Below are positions 1 to 9,382 of a DNA stretch of 64,000 nt, piece after piece (within the stretch, counting starts at the first letter, position 1; the number at the start of each line of letters is the position of its first letter). The position numbers and the translations under genes were made by a program. Location of the stretch: contig NC_092241.1 in the NCBI RefSeq assembly GCF_036320965.1, positions 25,322,986 through 25,386,985 on the forward strand. The letters are read 5' to 3'. The notes under the pieces were generated by a model. The model was not told the origin of the DNA and made no database searches. It saw only the letters and a list, made by a program, of their open reading frames with translations. This DNA is from Panulirus ornatus (taxonomy: Eukaryota; Arthropoda; Malacostraca; Decapoda; Palinuridae).

Positions 1-364
1 ATGGGAAAATAATATAAGTGGCAGTGTTTTATTCTTTGTTAAAGCTCACCATAGTCCTTTTTCGAAAAATGTTGTTGCTGTTGATAATATCAGTTCCATT
101 TTTATTGAAATTAAAGATGATTCATAATAAAATAATGATAGAACTAGTTTATAGGCTCCCAGCACAGACACCAGAGATAGATGAAAGATTTTATGATGAA
201 TTTATAAATATTTTTACTGATCATGCTTGGGTGTCTAAAAGTGTGTGGATGTAACCAAGATGAGAAGAAAGGACACATAGGTAGTATGTTTGAGATAAGA
301 AACCTCTAAGTGAAACAAAGCTCAAGGGTAAAGGGGAAGAATTGTTTGGAAATGGCTTAGGAGT
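1..364. other. unassigned AT-rich sequence
   Basis: I see no recognisable coding motif, RNA gene or repeat structure here. The open frame at 18-254 is hydrophobic and has no family signature that I know. The segment lies next to the decayed CR1/L2-like LINE and may be its 3' continuation, but this cannot be shown from the sequence. Confidence 0.4.
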
Positions 365-627
365 AAAGTAAGTAATCTCAAGGCCCTGGCTTTATGCATC
401 AGTTTAATGTTGGGGATGTTGTCGAATGCTTTTTCAAAGTCCAGAAATATAATAACCATTGCTTTGGTCTTGTGGGTATTGAAAAATTCATGATGAAATT
501 TGAGGTGGTTTGTAAGGCGTAATTTTTGCCTAGTAAAACCATATTGTGTATTATTGATCAGACTTATTGTTTGAGGTAAGCTATGATTTTATCTCTAATG
601 ATCAAATACAGAAGTTTACTCATAACA
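365..627 (-). pseudogene. CR1/L2-like LINE reverse transcriptase fragment (palm motifs)
   Basis: On the minus strand the translation shows QYGFTR, the reverse-transcriptase block that follows a conserved Gly-Phe, and then FLDFEKAFDNIP, whose D-x-x-x-A-F-D is the first catalytic-aspartate block. Further upstream on the minus strand LTSVMSKLLYLIIRDKI matches the usual LTS-x-x-x-K-x-x-E-x-I-x-x-x-I block. The frame is broken by several shifts and stops, so this is a dead remnant. It belongs with the pieces at 2835-3225 and 4690-6590, which lie in the same orientation and in the right order, so one LINE was split by the DNA transposon at 628-2834. The clade is assigned by motif style only; a related LINE clade is possible. 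Confidence 0.6.
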
Positions 628-639
628 CTGGTCAACAAA
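628..639 (+). repeat. left terminal inverted repeat
   Basis: CTGGTCAACAAA is repeated as its reverse complement at 2823-2834. Twelve of twelve bases match. Confidence 0.6.
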
Positions 640-1334
640 GATTTTGTCCCATGGAAAAAATATCAGTTTCTTATGTATTTTTGCACTTTACATCCCATTA
701 TGTTATCAGAATTTCTCTTAGCACCCATAGTTTTTTTTTTTTGTTGTTCTAGCATACTTGCATATCATTACATACAGTATATTTGTACCAGTACTTTACA
801 GAGCATTTGAAACAAAAAGTTTAACAAACAGAGCTATTTTCACTGTTTTTGAAGTACAATAGCTTCTTTTTGAAAACACAAGCCTAGATAAATGAGTCAA
901 CATGGGCCTACAGAAATGCGACTGGAGGTGTTAGGACATTGAAACATTGTCTACTCCTGAGTGGCTGTTCTCTGTCAGTTGCAGGCTAGAACTCAATGTG
1001 TAAACAGTGTCTTTTCCACTCTTTTGACAGATTGTGCTTTTGTTTATTCAAATGTTGTGCTGATATCCCATCCACCATTATAATGCTGAGAAATTGTGTA
1101 AATAGTCCAAATTCTTTCTGCTACATCTGCAGTGGATTGACATTCATATCACAGAAATATTCTTTCAAACCCCTCATTAAAGAATGCTATAAGCTTTACT
1201 TTGGTTGTAAAGTGGGTGTCCAGGATAAAAGTTGGGCCCCCATATTTTTTGTGTCACAACGCCTCAGATTGCTACATCTGCTTGACAAATATAAATGGTA
1301 TAACTTCAAAATTCTAGCATACCGTTGAATATCC

Positions 1335-2625
1335 AAATTTACCTTATGCTATGAGGCCAGTACCTCACAGTCAGGAATTACCTGTGCTAGAGCCTCCAAG
1401 AAAGATGACATTGAATTACAAGTCTGGTAATGAAAAAGTAGACTAAGTAGAGGACAATATGGATCCAACATTTGAAGCAAACTGTTCTTTAGGTGAACCA
1501 CATTTGCTGAGTTAAGTGATCTCATCCGTGATTTAGATTTGTGTAAGAAGCAAGCTGAACTTTTGGGCTCCAGGTTAAAGGGCTGGAATCTTCTCCAGAA
1601 TGAAACTAAAGTTTGTTTTTATTGTGATCGCCATGTCGTTTTCAAAGAAGTTTTCTCTCTTGAAGATGTATGTTTTGCAGTGATGTTTATTCTGTTATTG
1701 AGGCACTTTGCCATGAATACAACACAGATGAGTGGTGCTTGTTTATTGACTCATCAAAAGTAAACTTGAAAGTGGTCCTACTCCACAACAGAAATAAGTT
1801 CCCCTCCATTCCTCTGGCTCATGCAGCTAACATGAAGAAATCGTATGATAACGTGAAGCTTCTTTTGTAAAAAATTAAGTTTAGGGACTTTTATTGGACT
1901 GTATGTGGTGAGCTAACAGTTATGGCACTTTTACTCAGAATGCAACTTGGTTACACGAAGTTCTGCTGTTTTCTCGGTAAGTGGGACAACCAGGACAAGA
2001 AATATCATTTTTTAAAGAAAGAGTGGCCAAAACTAATATCACTGATCCCATTGAAGAAAGATGTCATCAGTTCTGTTGATCCTGAGAAAATTTATCTGCC
2101 TTCTTTGCACATTAAGTTTGGGTTGATGGAGAATTTGTCAAAAGTATGGATAAAACTAGCCGTGGATTCACATATTTGAGGAATATGTTCTCCAGAATCA
2201 GTGATGCAAAAATCAAGGAGCATGTTTTTGTAGGACCACAGATTAGGGAACTGCTTTGAGATGGGAAGTTTGATGAAGAGATAAATGAAGTTGAAAAAAC
2301 TGCATGGCTGTCGTTTAAGAGAGTTTGCAAAGATTTTCAGGGGAATCACAGATCAGAAAACTACTGAGATGTTGTGAAAGATCTGTTAACTTCATGTAAA
2401 GCTCTGGGGTGCAGTATGAACCTAAAAATTCACTGTTTGGGCTTGCACTTAGACTTTTTCCCAGAAAATGTTTGGGCAGTCGGTGATGAGCACAGTGAAA
2501 GATTTCACCAGGACATTCTGGACATGGAAAAGTGGTACCAAGGAAAGTGGAGCCCCTCTTATGTTGGCAAATTACTCCTGAACAGGAAGGAGGGATGTTC
2601 CTGAGGCCAAATGTAGCCAAAAAGT
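1335..2625 (+). pseudogene. broken ORF of an uncharacterised transposon-associated protein family
   Basis: Read through several frameshifts and stops, the plus strand gives RPVPHSQELPVLEPP, AELLGSRLKGWNLL, LFIDSSKVNLKVVLLHN, LPSLHIKFGLMENL, FVGPQIRELL, and near the end HLDFFPENVWAVGDEHSERF followed by KWYQGKWSPS. I recognise this as a protein that recurs in many copies in arthropod and cnidarian genomes, usually annotated as uncharacterised. Its function is unknown to me. Its position between inverted repeats suggests it is the protein of the transposon at 628-2834. Stops after 1868, 2177 and 2258, and a frame change near 1670, make this copy dead. The usual family start and end are not preserved. 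Confidence 0.6.
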
Positions 2626-2822
2626 GTACTTATACATTTTAGAGGTAAGTTTTTAAGTGTAATACCATCCTTATTTTTGAGTAATATACACATATTGTAA
2701 AATTTAACTGCTCTGCCACTTAAAGACCATGCCTGACTGAAAACTTCTAAAAACAGAGTAGAATTCAGCATAAAAAGTACTATAAGGTCCACCTCTTATA
2801 GTTCATGGGAAAAAAGTAACTA

Positions 2823-2834
2823 TTTGTTGACCAG
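2823..2834 (-). repeat. right terminal inverted repeat
   Basis: TTTGTTGACCAG is the reverse complement of the left end at 628-639. Confidence 0.6.
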
Positions 2835-3225
2835 TATATAATTGTCATGAGGCGAATAGGACCATAATTTCCAGACATCTCATGGATTCCTTTTTTGAAT
2901 AACATTTGCCATTTTCCAGTTTTATTGTACAATTTCATCTTAGGAAGACTTGTTGCAAATATAGTTCAACTGTCTGGCAATTTTTTGTTTGACGTTTTTA
3001 GTAACTCATGGATAACAACGATCAGGAATAGGTAATTTCCAGACATCTTATGGATTCCTTTTTTGAATAACATTTAGCAGTTTCCATTCCTATAGTACTA
3101 TTCCATCGTAGGAAGACTTGTTGCAAATATAGGTTAATTGTCTGGCAATTTTTTGTTTGACGTTTTAGTGACTCATGGATAACAACAATCAGGAATTGGA
3201 TTTTTATTTGTCTTTAACCTATCTA
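2835..3225 (-). pseudogene. CR1/L2-like LINE reverse transcriptase fragment (N-terminal blocks), duplicated
   Basis: The minus-strand translation contains FKKGIHEMSGNYGPIRL, which matches the common reverse-transcriptase block F-K-K-G-x-x-x-x-x-G-N-Y-R-P-x-x-L-T. The preceding residues resemble the W-K-x-A-N-V-x-P stretch in decayed form. The block occurs twice because of a 168-bp tandem duplication (2866-3201). It abuts the DNA transposon at 2834, and the next reverse-transcriptase blocks resume at 627, so the LINE was split there. Confidence 0.6.
2866..3201. repeat. two-copy 168-bp tandem duplication
   Basis: The stretch starting AATTTCCAGACATCT at 2866 recurs at 3034, exactly 168 bases later. 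Both copies share GGATTCCTTTTTTGAATAAC, GGAAGACTTGTTGCAAATAT and CTCATGGATAACAAC. Substitutions between the copies show that the duplication is not recent. Confidence 0.85.
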
Positions 3226-3242
3226 TCTGTGTCAGTACCCCT

Positions 3243-3985
3243 CTAACAATGACTGTAAATTCTGGAATCTTGTGTGCTGTTTATCATTGTCTCAGAATTT
3301 GTTATGCTTTTGTAATCCACATGTACATATTCATACTTGCTTGCCTTCATCCATTCTTGGCTCCACCCTGCCCCACAGGAAACAGGATCACCACTTTCTG
3401 TGTCAGCAAGGTATTGCCAGGAAAACAGACCAAAAAAAAACCACATTTGCTCACACTCAGTCTCTAGCTTTCATGTGTAATGCACTGAAACCACAGCTTC
3501 CTATCCACATTAAGGCTCTACCGACCTTTTTATGGTTTACCTCAGATGTTTCACATGCCCTGGTTCAGTCTATTGACAGCATGTCGACCCCAGTATACAA
3601 CATCATTCCAATCCACTCTTTTCCTTGCATGTCTCACCCTTCTGCATGTTCAGGCCCCAGTCACTCAAAATCTTTTTCACTCCATTTTTCCACCCCCAGT
3701 TTGGTCTCCTGCTTCTCCTTATTCCCTCCACCTCTGACACATATATCTTCTTTGTCAACCTTACCTCACTCGTTCTCTCCTTATGTCCAAACCTTTTCAA
3801 TAAACCCTCCTCTGGTCTCTCAGTCACACTCTTTTTATTACCACACACATCTCTCACCCTTTCATTGCTTACTTGATCAAACCACCTCACACCACATAAT
3901 GTCTTCAAACATTTCATTTTCAACGCATTCACCCTCCTCTGTACAACCCTATCTATAGCCCATGCCTTGCAACCATATGATAATT
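3243..3985 (-). mobile_element. RTE-like LINE, old 3' end fragment
   Basis: Minus-strand translation of 3603-3932 gives LKTLCGVRWFDQVSNERV, CGNKKSV, LLKRFGHKERTSEVRLTKKI and GVKKILSDWGLNMQ. These are the C-terminal blocks of the LINE that is repeated throughout this window (intact copy at 24920-27562). The 3' untranslated region continues to about 3243, with the CATGTGTAATGCACTGAAACC and TACCTCAGATGTTTCACATG blocks seen in other copies. The 5' end is truncated at about 3985. The copy has many substitutions and stops, so it is an old insertion within the CR1/L2-like LINE remnant. Confidence 0.85.
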
Positions 3986-4075
3986 ATTATCTATATAGAT
4001 ATAAAGTCTTTCAGGATCTCTTTTGCTTTATCTTGCAATACTTAATACTTAATACTTTATCTTGCAATACTTAAG
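3986..4075. other. short AT-rich spacer with a small direct repeat
   Basis: TTATCTTGCAATACTTAA occurs twice in about 45 bases (4031 and 4058). Nothing else is recognised. Confidence 0.5.
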
Positions 4076-4685
4076 TAGGTAGTGGTTGGTAGGCAGCCAT
4101 CAACCAGGGATGTGTATTAACAATACTGACTGCTTGATTATCGGGACTGCTGCCTATTGAGCCAGAACTTCAGTGGTTGTCAATTTGCACCCCTCTGACC
4201 CTGGTAGCTGTCTTTTCTTTGTGCCTCATCCACACACGGACTGCTGCCATTTAGTCCACAAAAATACAGTCTCTCCTTGTCTTGTATAATACTTGACAAC
4301 ACTGAATTCGCTCAGTTTATTCTTCGTAACTAGATTTTCCTGTGGTGGTGCACTATGTGCTAGCCTTGTCTTTTGGCAAAATGGTAGGGACAATAGATAG
4401 TAGTGGGTAGGAGCATTAGGTAGGAAAGTTTGGTAGATGTAATGGGTAGGAATATTAGGCAGGAGCATTAGGAAGAAGTAGTCTGTAAGAATATTAGGTA
4501 GGAGCCTCTGCAAAGACTGTGCTAGACTTGCCCTCTGCTAGTGGCTTTTTGAGGGTGAGGCATGAAGGCTAAGAAGTGGAATTAGAGTTTAGTAGTTATG
4601 GAGACTCTATTGCCATGGCCACTCCCTTAAGAGAATTCCAGAAGGGAACAGGCATCAGAGATATAAATAGGTAGAAAGGTAGATA
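4076..4685 (+). repeat. unclassified dispersed repeat, copy 1 of 2
   Basis: This segment aligns along its whole length with 18354-18960 in the same orientation. Shared blocks include TTGGTAGGCAG, CTTCAGTGGTTG, CTTGACAACACT, CTAGATTTTC, TTTTGGCAAAATGG, CTAAGAAGTGG and GAAGGGAACAGGCATCAGAG. An internal run of degenerate GTAGGAGCATTAG-like units (4385-4510) gives it a minisatellite core. Both copies stop just after AGAGATATA. There is no coding signature. It may be a non-autonomous element. Confidence 0.7.
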
Positions 4686-4689
4686 CTCA

Positions 4690-5640
4690 CTTCATACTCT
4701 TTCTCTTGGCTTGCTTAATAAGTCTTTTTACCTCCCTTCTGACTGTTTTCTATTGCATTACAAGGTTTGGGTCATTGTCTGATTTATTAAGTTAAAAGAG
4801 TTTATTGCTTTGCTTTCTAGCTCTGTCAGTATCTAGGAGCACTATTCAGTCCTGTTGATTTAATTGCTTCTGTTGTGCATAAGAATGAATTTGTCTCAGT
4901 CTCTCCATAATTCATTTAGGTATAAACCAACAAGGATTAGATTCTGAACTATGTCATGCAACTCGTTACAATGTATCCTGTTAAAGTTAGGGGTAAAAAT
5001 ACTAGTCCTAGGGGAGTTGATTTTGAGATTTACATTGAACATAATCATGTTATGATCACATGTACCTAGATGTACACCAGCATTGGTATTAGTTACTAAG
5101 TACCCTGCGATGCAAGAACTAAATTACGTCTATTAGAGAATATTGTCTTTGACAAAGTTGAGAAATCTAACAGGTTCACTTTCTACACCTGAAATAGTTC
5201 ACCAGTTGATTCTTAGAAGTCCCCTAGAAAGACTCTTGTACATGACAGTATCAGTAATTGCTGCCTGAATAGGGTGTCTTTGCATGATGTTTACTTAGAG
5301 TTTGGAAACTTGTGTGCTAATTCAAACATAGAAGTGTTCAATTGCTGCAGATGTTGTAGTTGAAATTTCAATTTAGTTCAAATAATATGATTTTACACAC
5401 AATGCAGTTCTCCTTCCTCAACCGTCTCTGTCCCATACAAATAATGTGAGGCCTGAAAAATTGTACTTGCTAATCAGATTGTTGCTTTTGTGCTTAATCA
5501 TTTTTCTGTTAATCCAGGATAGTAATGTGTTCAGTGTTTACCTAGTAAAGCAATTCATTTATTTTGTTTCAGAATTATCCTATATTCATGAAAAGGACAT
5601 GTGATTTCCAAACAAAATTGATGGTATAGTTTGAAGACCA
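4690..5640 (-). pseudogene. CR1/L2-like LINE endonuclease remnant
   Basis: On the minus strand, near 5020-5100, the translation reads VHLGTCDHNMIMFNVNLKI. This fits the C-terminal S/C-D-H catalytic block of an AP-type LINE endonuclease in its usual L-G-x-S-D-H-N-M-I setting. Just upstream, FLNFVKDN matches the block before it. Many stops and shifts interrupt the frame. The position between the ORF1-like domain (5641-6590) and the reverse-transcriptase pieces (below 3225) is the expected order for this LINE group. The edges of this feature are approximate. Confidence 0.5.
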
Positions 5641-6590
5641 ACTATTCTTAGACTAAGGTCTCACAAATCCCTGGCACCTGCCTTCCAGTCATCGCTGTGT
5701 GATAATGTGGGGAGGGGACTCAATCTGTCCTTCTGCCCGTTCCATGTTTTTGACAAACTGACGTCTATGGGTCTCAACAAAAAACAAAAATGTTTACCCT
5801 GCAATTGCAAAGCCAGTTGATCTTCGATTCGCACAGCTAAGAGGTCTGACCCCTTAATGCTTAGGTGAATGCCATCATTGTTGCATAATCACCTTTTTCA
5901 TTTGAAGTCAAGCCATAGGTCTACAGAGCTGATGTTATTATCTATGCACAGGCATTTCAGTCTCTCATTCACACCTAGTGCCGTACTTAGAGCATAGTAT
6001 CATTTGATCTATCTTTCAGGGTGCTAATCAGTTTGTTATATTTTCTTGCAGCGACTTCAGAATTTCTATTCTTATGATAAACATTGTTGCTCCCAACATT
6101 CACCTCTAAACATGACTTTTTAGCTGGTTCTGTAATCTCTTTATCCTTTTGTTTCATGCAGGAAATTGTGACACCAGGGTAGACATGGACTATTCTTGTA
6201 GCTTTTAAGTCCCCTGCTATGTATTTACCTACATCTCTGATCAGCAAGTTTCCTATAACCATGGAACAGTTGTCTTCAGTCTTTCCTTTTAGGTCACTGA
6301 GTACTGCAAAGTTATTGGTTGTGAGTAGGGCCACTGGGGGCAGGAGGGGGGGGGGGGGGGGGGAGTGGACCCATGGAGAAGAAGGAAGGGAGTGACTGGG
6401 TGGGTGATTGCAGTGTGATGTAAACAATGAGGAGGTTAAGGGATTGGGGCAAGAAAGGGCCTTTGGTTTTGGAACCTTGGTGAAAGGATGGACTGGAAAT
6501 TTCAGTGGAAGTGAGGATAAGGGTGAGAAGGTGGACATATTGAAAACTGGCACTCTGTTCTCAAAGCAGTGAACCACAAGACCCATAACA
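5641..6590 (-). pseudogene. CR1/L2-like LINE ORF1 remnant with SGNH/esterase-like domain
   Basis: The minus-strand frame starting at 6586 has a proline/serine-rich N-terminal part. It then shows VIGNLLIRDVGKYI (a degraded G-D-S-x-x-R block), VNVGSNNVYHK (like G-G-N-D-V), RKYNKLIS, and, after stops downstream of 5987, CNNDGIHLSIKGSDLLA. The D-G-x-H-L-S block is the C-terminal catalytic Asp/His region of SGNH hydrolases found in ORF1 of several CR1- and L2-type LINEs. The nucleophile block has lost the expected Asp-Ser and stops are present, so this is a fossil. A host SGNH gene is less likely because LINE endonuclease and reverse-transcriptase remnants follow in order. Confidence 0.55.
6346..6364 (+). 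repeat. poly(G) run
   Basis: A homopolymer of about 19 G lies inside the ORF1-like remnant. Its exact length is likely to be unreliable in any assembly. Confidence 0.9.
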
Positions 6591-6594
6591 GCAA

Positions 6595-6960
6595 ACTCTG
6601 GTGCACGTTAAAAAGGATTCTCCCTTATCTTGCCAGTACAACCCCTACTCTTGATCCATTCCAATGACATCCCTTCTCCCAAAGAACATACAAACATACA
6701 AATGAGATACTACTCAAAAATCAGCCACAAACCAACCTCACCCCTAAACAGGGAAGTCTACACAACATCCATCCAGAAGCTGCCCACCCACCCTTAACAG
6801 CCAGTGCAATTAGAACCTAAACAACTCTCCTGCTACGGGTCTCTGACAACATATCAAACCTTCACATAAAACGCTTTGGCCCATTTGCAATCCAAGGTAT
6901 TACAGGAATCTTCAGCTACACATGGCTACACAACAAAATTTCTAACATCTGAAGACTTGT
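6595..6960 (+). pseudogene. Jockey-like LINE family A, pre-RT fragment
   Basis: Plus-strand translation gives GSLHNIHPEAAHPP followed by VSDNISNLHIKRFGPFAIQG, then WLHNKIS. This is the linker plus first reverse-transcriptase block (P-D-x-I-x-x-x-x-x-K-x-x-G-P-x-A) of the same LINE family found at 19485-19935 and 23040-24020. The fragment ends abruptly near 6960. Stops and a lost start mark it as dead. Confidence 0.5.
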
Positions 6961-7825
6961 GGACATAGTATATTGGACCATTGCATCATGGAAGGGATTT
7001 GTTCTTGAAAAAATATCCATATTGTGAATTTCTATAATGTGAACCATACTTCATGTTCATTTGGAATTTTTTTGGTCAACATAAGTAAATGGAGATATAA
7101 ATTTTGAAACATTTATTGAATATTTATAGTTTTACTCTACAAATAATGGTAGGTACAAAAGAATAAGTAAGTTTTGCTCGCCAGATATGTCAAGTGGTGC
7201 ATGAGGTGCTAATGGCAGTAGGATGGTTTATCTTCGAAAGCTTACCGATGATTTTACCACATTTTTATTGAGAAATTTTTCCATTATTTATTTGAGTTAT
7301 TAATGGAAAACTGTACTTCAGGAAAGTAACAGGTCCATAGCCACAGGGGAAACAGTGTTCCTTGGTAGTTAGCAAAAGTTCCTGGTAGAGAAGGTGGTGC
7401 CCACTGCTCCACAGAAAGCGAGTGCATGATGACTAACGCTTGAGTTAACATGTCCTGTAATGCTTGGGTAAAAGTTTCAGTGATATGGTTACAGTATTGT
7501 TGACAAAACATAGCTTACATTTATATTTGAAAGCCAATAATCTTAATGTTATTGCTTATATATTAATGGGGAACTGGTTAGTGACCTGGTGCCAGTTGGA
7601 CCACTAGCAGATAGTGTAACATTTTGTTTACCCACCCTATTTACCCATGCAATTGAGGATATTGATGCATTTTTACCATAATACAGGTAAGATATGGTCA
7701 CTGTTTCATTAATATCAGTGGTACAGATCTGTTTTTCATCTGTAACTGCATTAGGCAATGAGTTCTGCTGAATGACACTTGCCTCTCCCCCATGAAAAGT
7801 CTTGGATGTGGGCCTATAACATGCG
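6961..7825. other. unassigned sequence
   Basis: There are only short open frames with no family motif, and no RNA gene or tandem repeat. I see no evidence of exons. Confidence 0.4.
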
Positions 7826-8317
7826 ACGGTGAAGATTTGTAGAGGTTTTCAGAAAAGAAGAGAGAATTTTGGGGTGAAGGGAGTGGTGAGAGTAAGTGAG
7901 CTTGGGAAGGAAACTTATGTGAGGAAGTACCAGAAGAGACTGAGTACAGAATGGAAAAAGGTGAGAACAAAGGATGTAAGGGGAGTGGAGGAGGAATGGG
8001 ATGTATTTAGGGAAACAGTGATGGCTTGCACAAAAGATGCTTGTGGCATGAGAAGCGTGGGAGGTGGGCAGATTAGGAAGGGTAGTGAGTGGTGGGATGA
8101 AGAGTAAGATTATTAGTGAAAGAGAAGAGAGAGGCATTTGGACGATTTTTGCAGGGAAATAATGCAAATGACTGGAAGATGTATAAAAAAAAAGAGGCAG
8201 GAGGTCAAGAGAACGGTGCAAGAGGTGAAAAAGAGGGCAAATGAGAGTTGAGGTGAGAGAGTATCATCAAATTTTAGGAAGAATAAAAAGATGTTTTGGA
8301 AGGAGGTAAATAAAGTG
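7826..8317 (+). pseudogene. RTE-like LINE, endonuclease end and linker region
   Basis: Translation of 7829-8107 gives MKICRGFQKRRENFGVK, VRVSELGKET, WKKVRTKDVRGVEEEWDVF and KDACGMRSVGGGQIRKGSEW. These align with the segment after the S-D-H block in the intact LINE (25355 onward). A stop at 8105 and further stops after 8200 break the frame. Coding resumes in the same LINE order with the first 621-bp unit. Confidence 0.8.
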
Positions 8318-9382
8318 CGTAAGACAAGGGAACAAATGGGAATATCAGTGAAGGGGGCAAATGGGGAGGTGATAACTAGTAGTGGTGATGTGAGAAGGAG
8401 ATGGAGTGAGTATGTTGAAGGATTGTTGAATGTGTTTGATGATGGCATGGCAGATATAGGGTGTTCTGGTCAAGGTGGTGTGCAAAGTGAGAGGGTTAGG
8501 GAAAATGATTTGGTAAACAGAGAAGAGGTAGTAAAAGCTTTGCAGAAGATGAAAGCCAGCAAGGTGGTGGGTTTGGACGGCATTGCAGTGTAATTTATTA
8601 AAAAGGGGGGTGATTGTGTTGTTGACTGGTTGGTAAGGTTATTTAATGTATGTATGACTCATGGTGAGGTGCCTGAGGATTGGCGGAATGCTTGCATAGT
8701 GCCATTGTACAAAGGTAAAGGGGATATGAGTGCTCAAATTACAGAGGTATATGTTTGTAGAGTTTTCCTGGCAAATTATATGGGAGGGTATTGATTGAGA
8801 GAGTGAAGGCATGTACAGAGCATCAGATTGGGGAAGAGCAGTGTGGTTTCAGAAGTGGTAGAGGATGTGTGGATCAGGTGTTTGCTTTGAAGAATGTATG
8901 TGAAAAATACTTAGAAAAGCAAATGAATTTGTATGTAGCGTAAGACAAGGGAACAAATGGGAATATCAGTGAAGGGGGCAAATGGGGAGGTGATAACTAG
9001 TAGTGGTGATGTGAGAAGGAGATGGAGTGAGTATGTTGAAGGTTTGTTGAAAGTGTTTGATGATAGTGTGGCAGATATAGGGTGTTCTGGTCAAGGTGGT
9101 GTGCAAAGTGAGAGGGTTAGGGAAAATGATTTGGTAAACAGAGAAGAGGTAGTAAAAGCTTTGCAGAAGATGAAAGCCAGCAAGGCGGTGGGTTTGGATG
9201 GCATTGCAGTGTAATTTATTATAAAAGGGGGTGATTGTGTTGTTGACTGGTTGGTAAGGTTATTTAATGTATGTATGACTCATGGTGAGGTGCCTGAGGA
9301 TTGGCAGATTGCTTGCATAGTGCCATTGTACAAAGGTAAAGGGGATATGAGTGCTCAAATTACAGAGGTATATGTTTGTAGA
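8318..9382 (+). repeat. 621-bp tandem array, sub-array A, units 1 and first part of 2
   Basis: The junction TATGTAGC-GTAAGACAAGG appears first as the parental GTGCGTAAGAC (8316-8325) and then as the repeat junction at 8939, exactly 621 bases on. Each unit spans the LINE segment from the linker ([13 protein letters not shown]) through the first reverse-transcriptase blocks to LEKQMNLYVA, and carries the same TAA stop after GLDGIAV. The junction shares only GC between its two parental ends. Unit 2 is interrupted at 9382 by the nested LINE and resumes at 11666. Confidence 0.95.

Larger units (their letters stand above)
628..2834 (+). mobile_element. DNA transposon with terminal inverted repeats, class not recognised
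   Basis: The ends are CTGGTCAACAAA (628-639) and its exact reverse complement (2823-2834). Inside the ends, similarity continues imperfectly: both carry a TCCCATG block about 20-30 bases in. The element interrupts a minus-strand LINE reverse transcriptase whose two halves flank it, which supports insertion of a discrete unit of about 2.2 kb. The interior carries a broken plus-strand reading frame of a widespread uncharacterised arthropod protein family (1335-2625). I could not define a convincing target-site duplication, so the superfamily is left open. Confidence 0.6.

Noticed and set aside
628..2834. An 8-bp target-site duplication around the DNA transposon
   Set aside because: Flanks TCATAACA and TATATAAT do not match well enough to call.
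5987..6586. Host SGNH hydrolase gene
   Set aside because: The nucleophile block is degraded, the frame is broken, and LINE endonuclease and RT pieces follow in order on the same strand.
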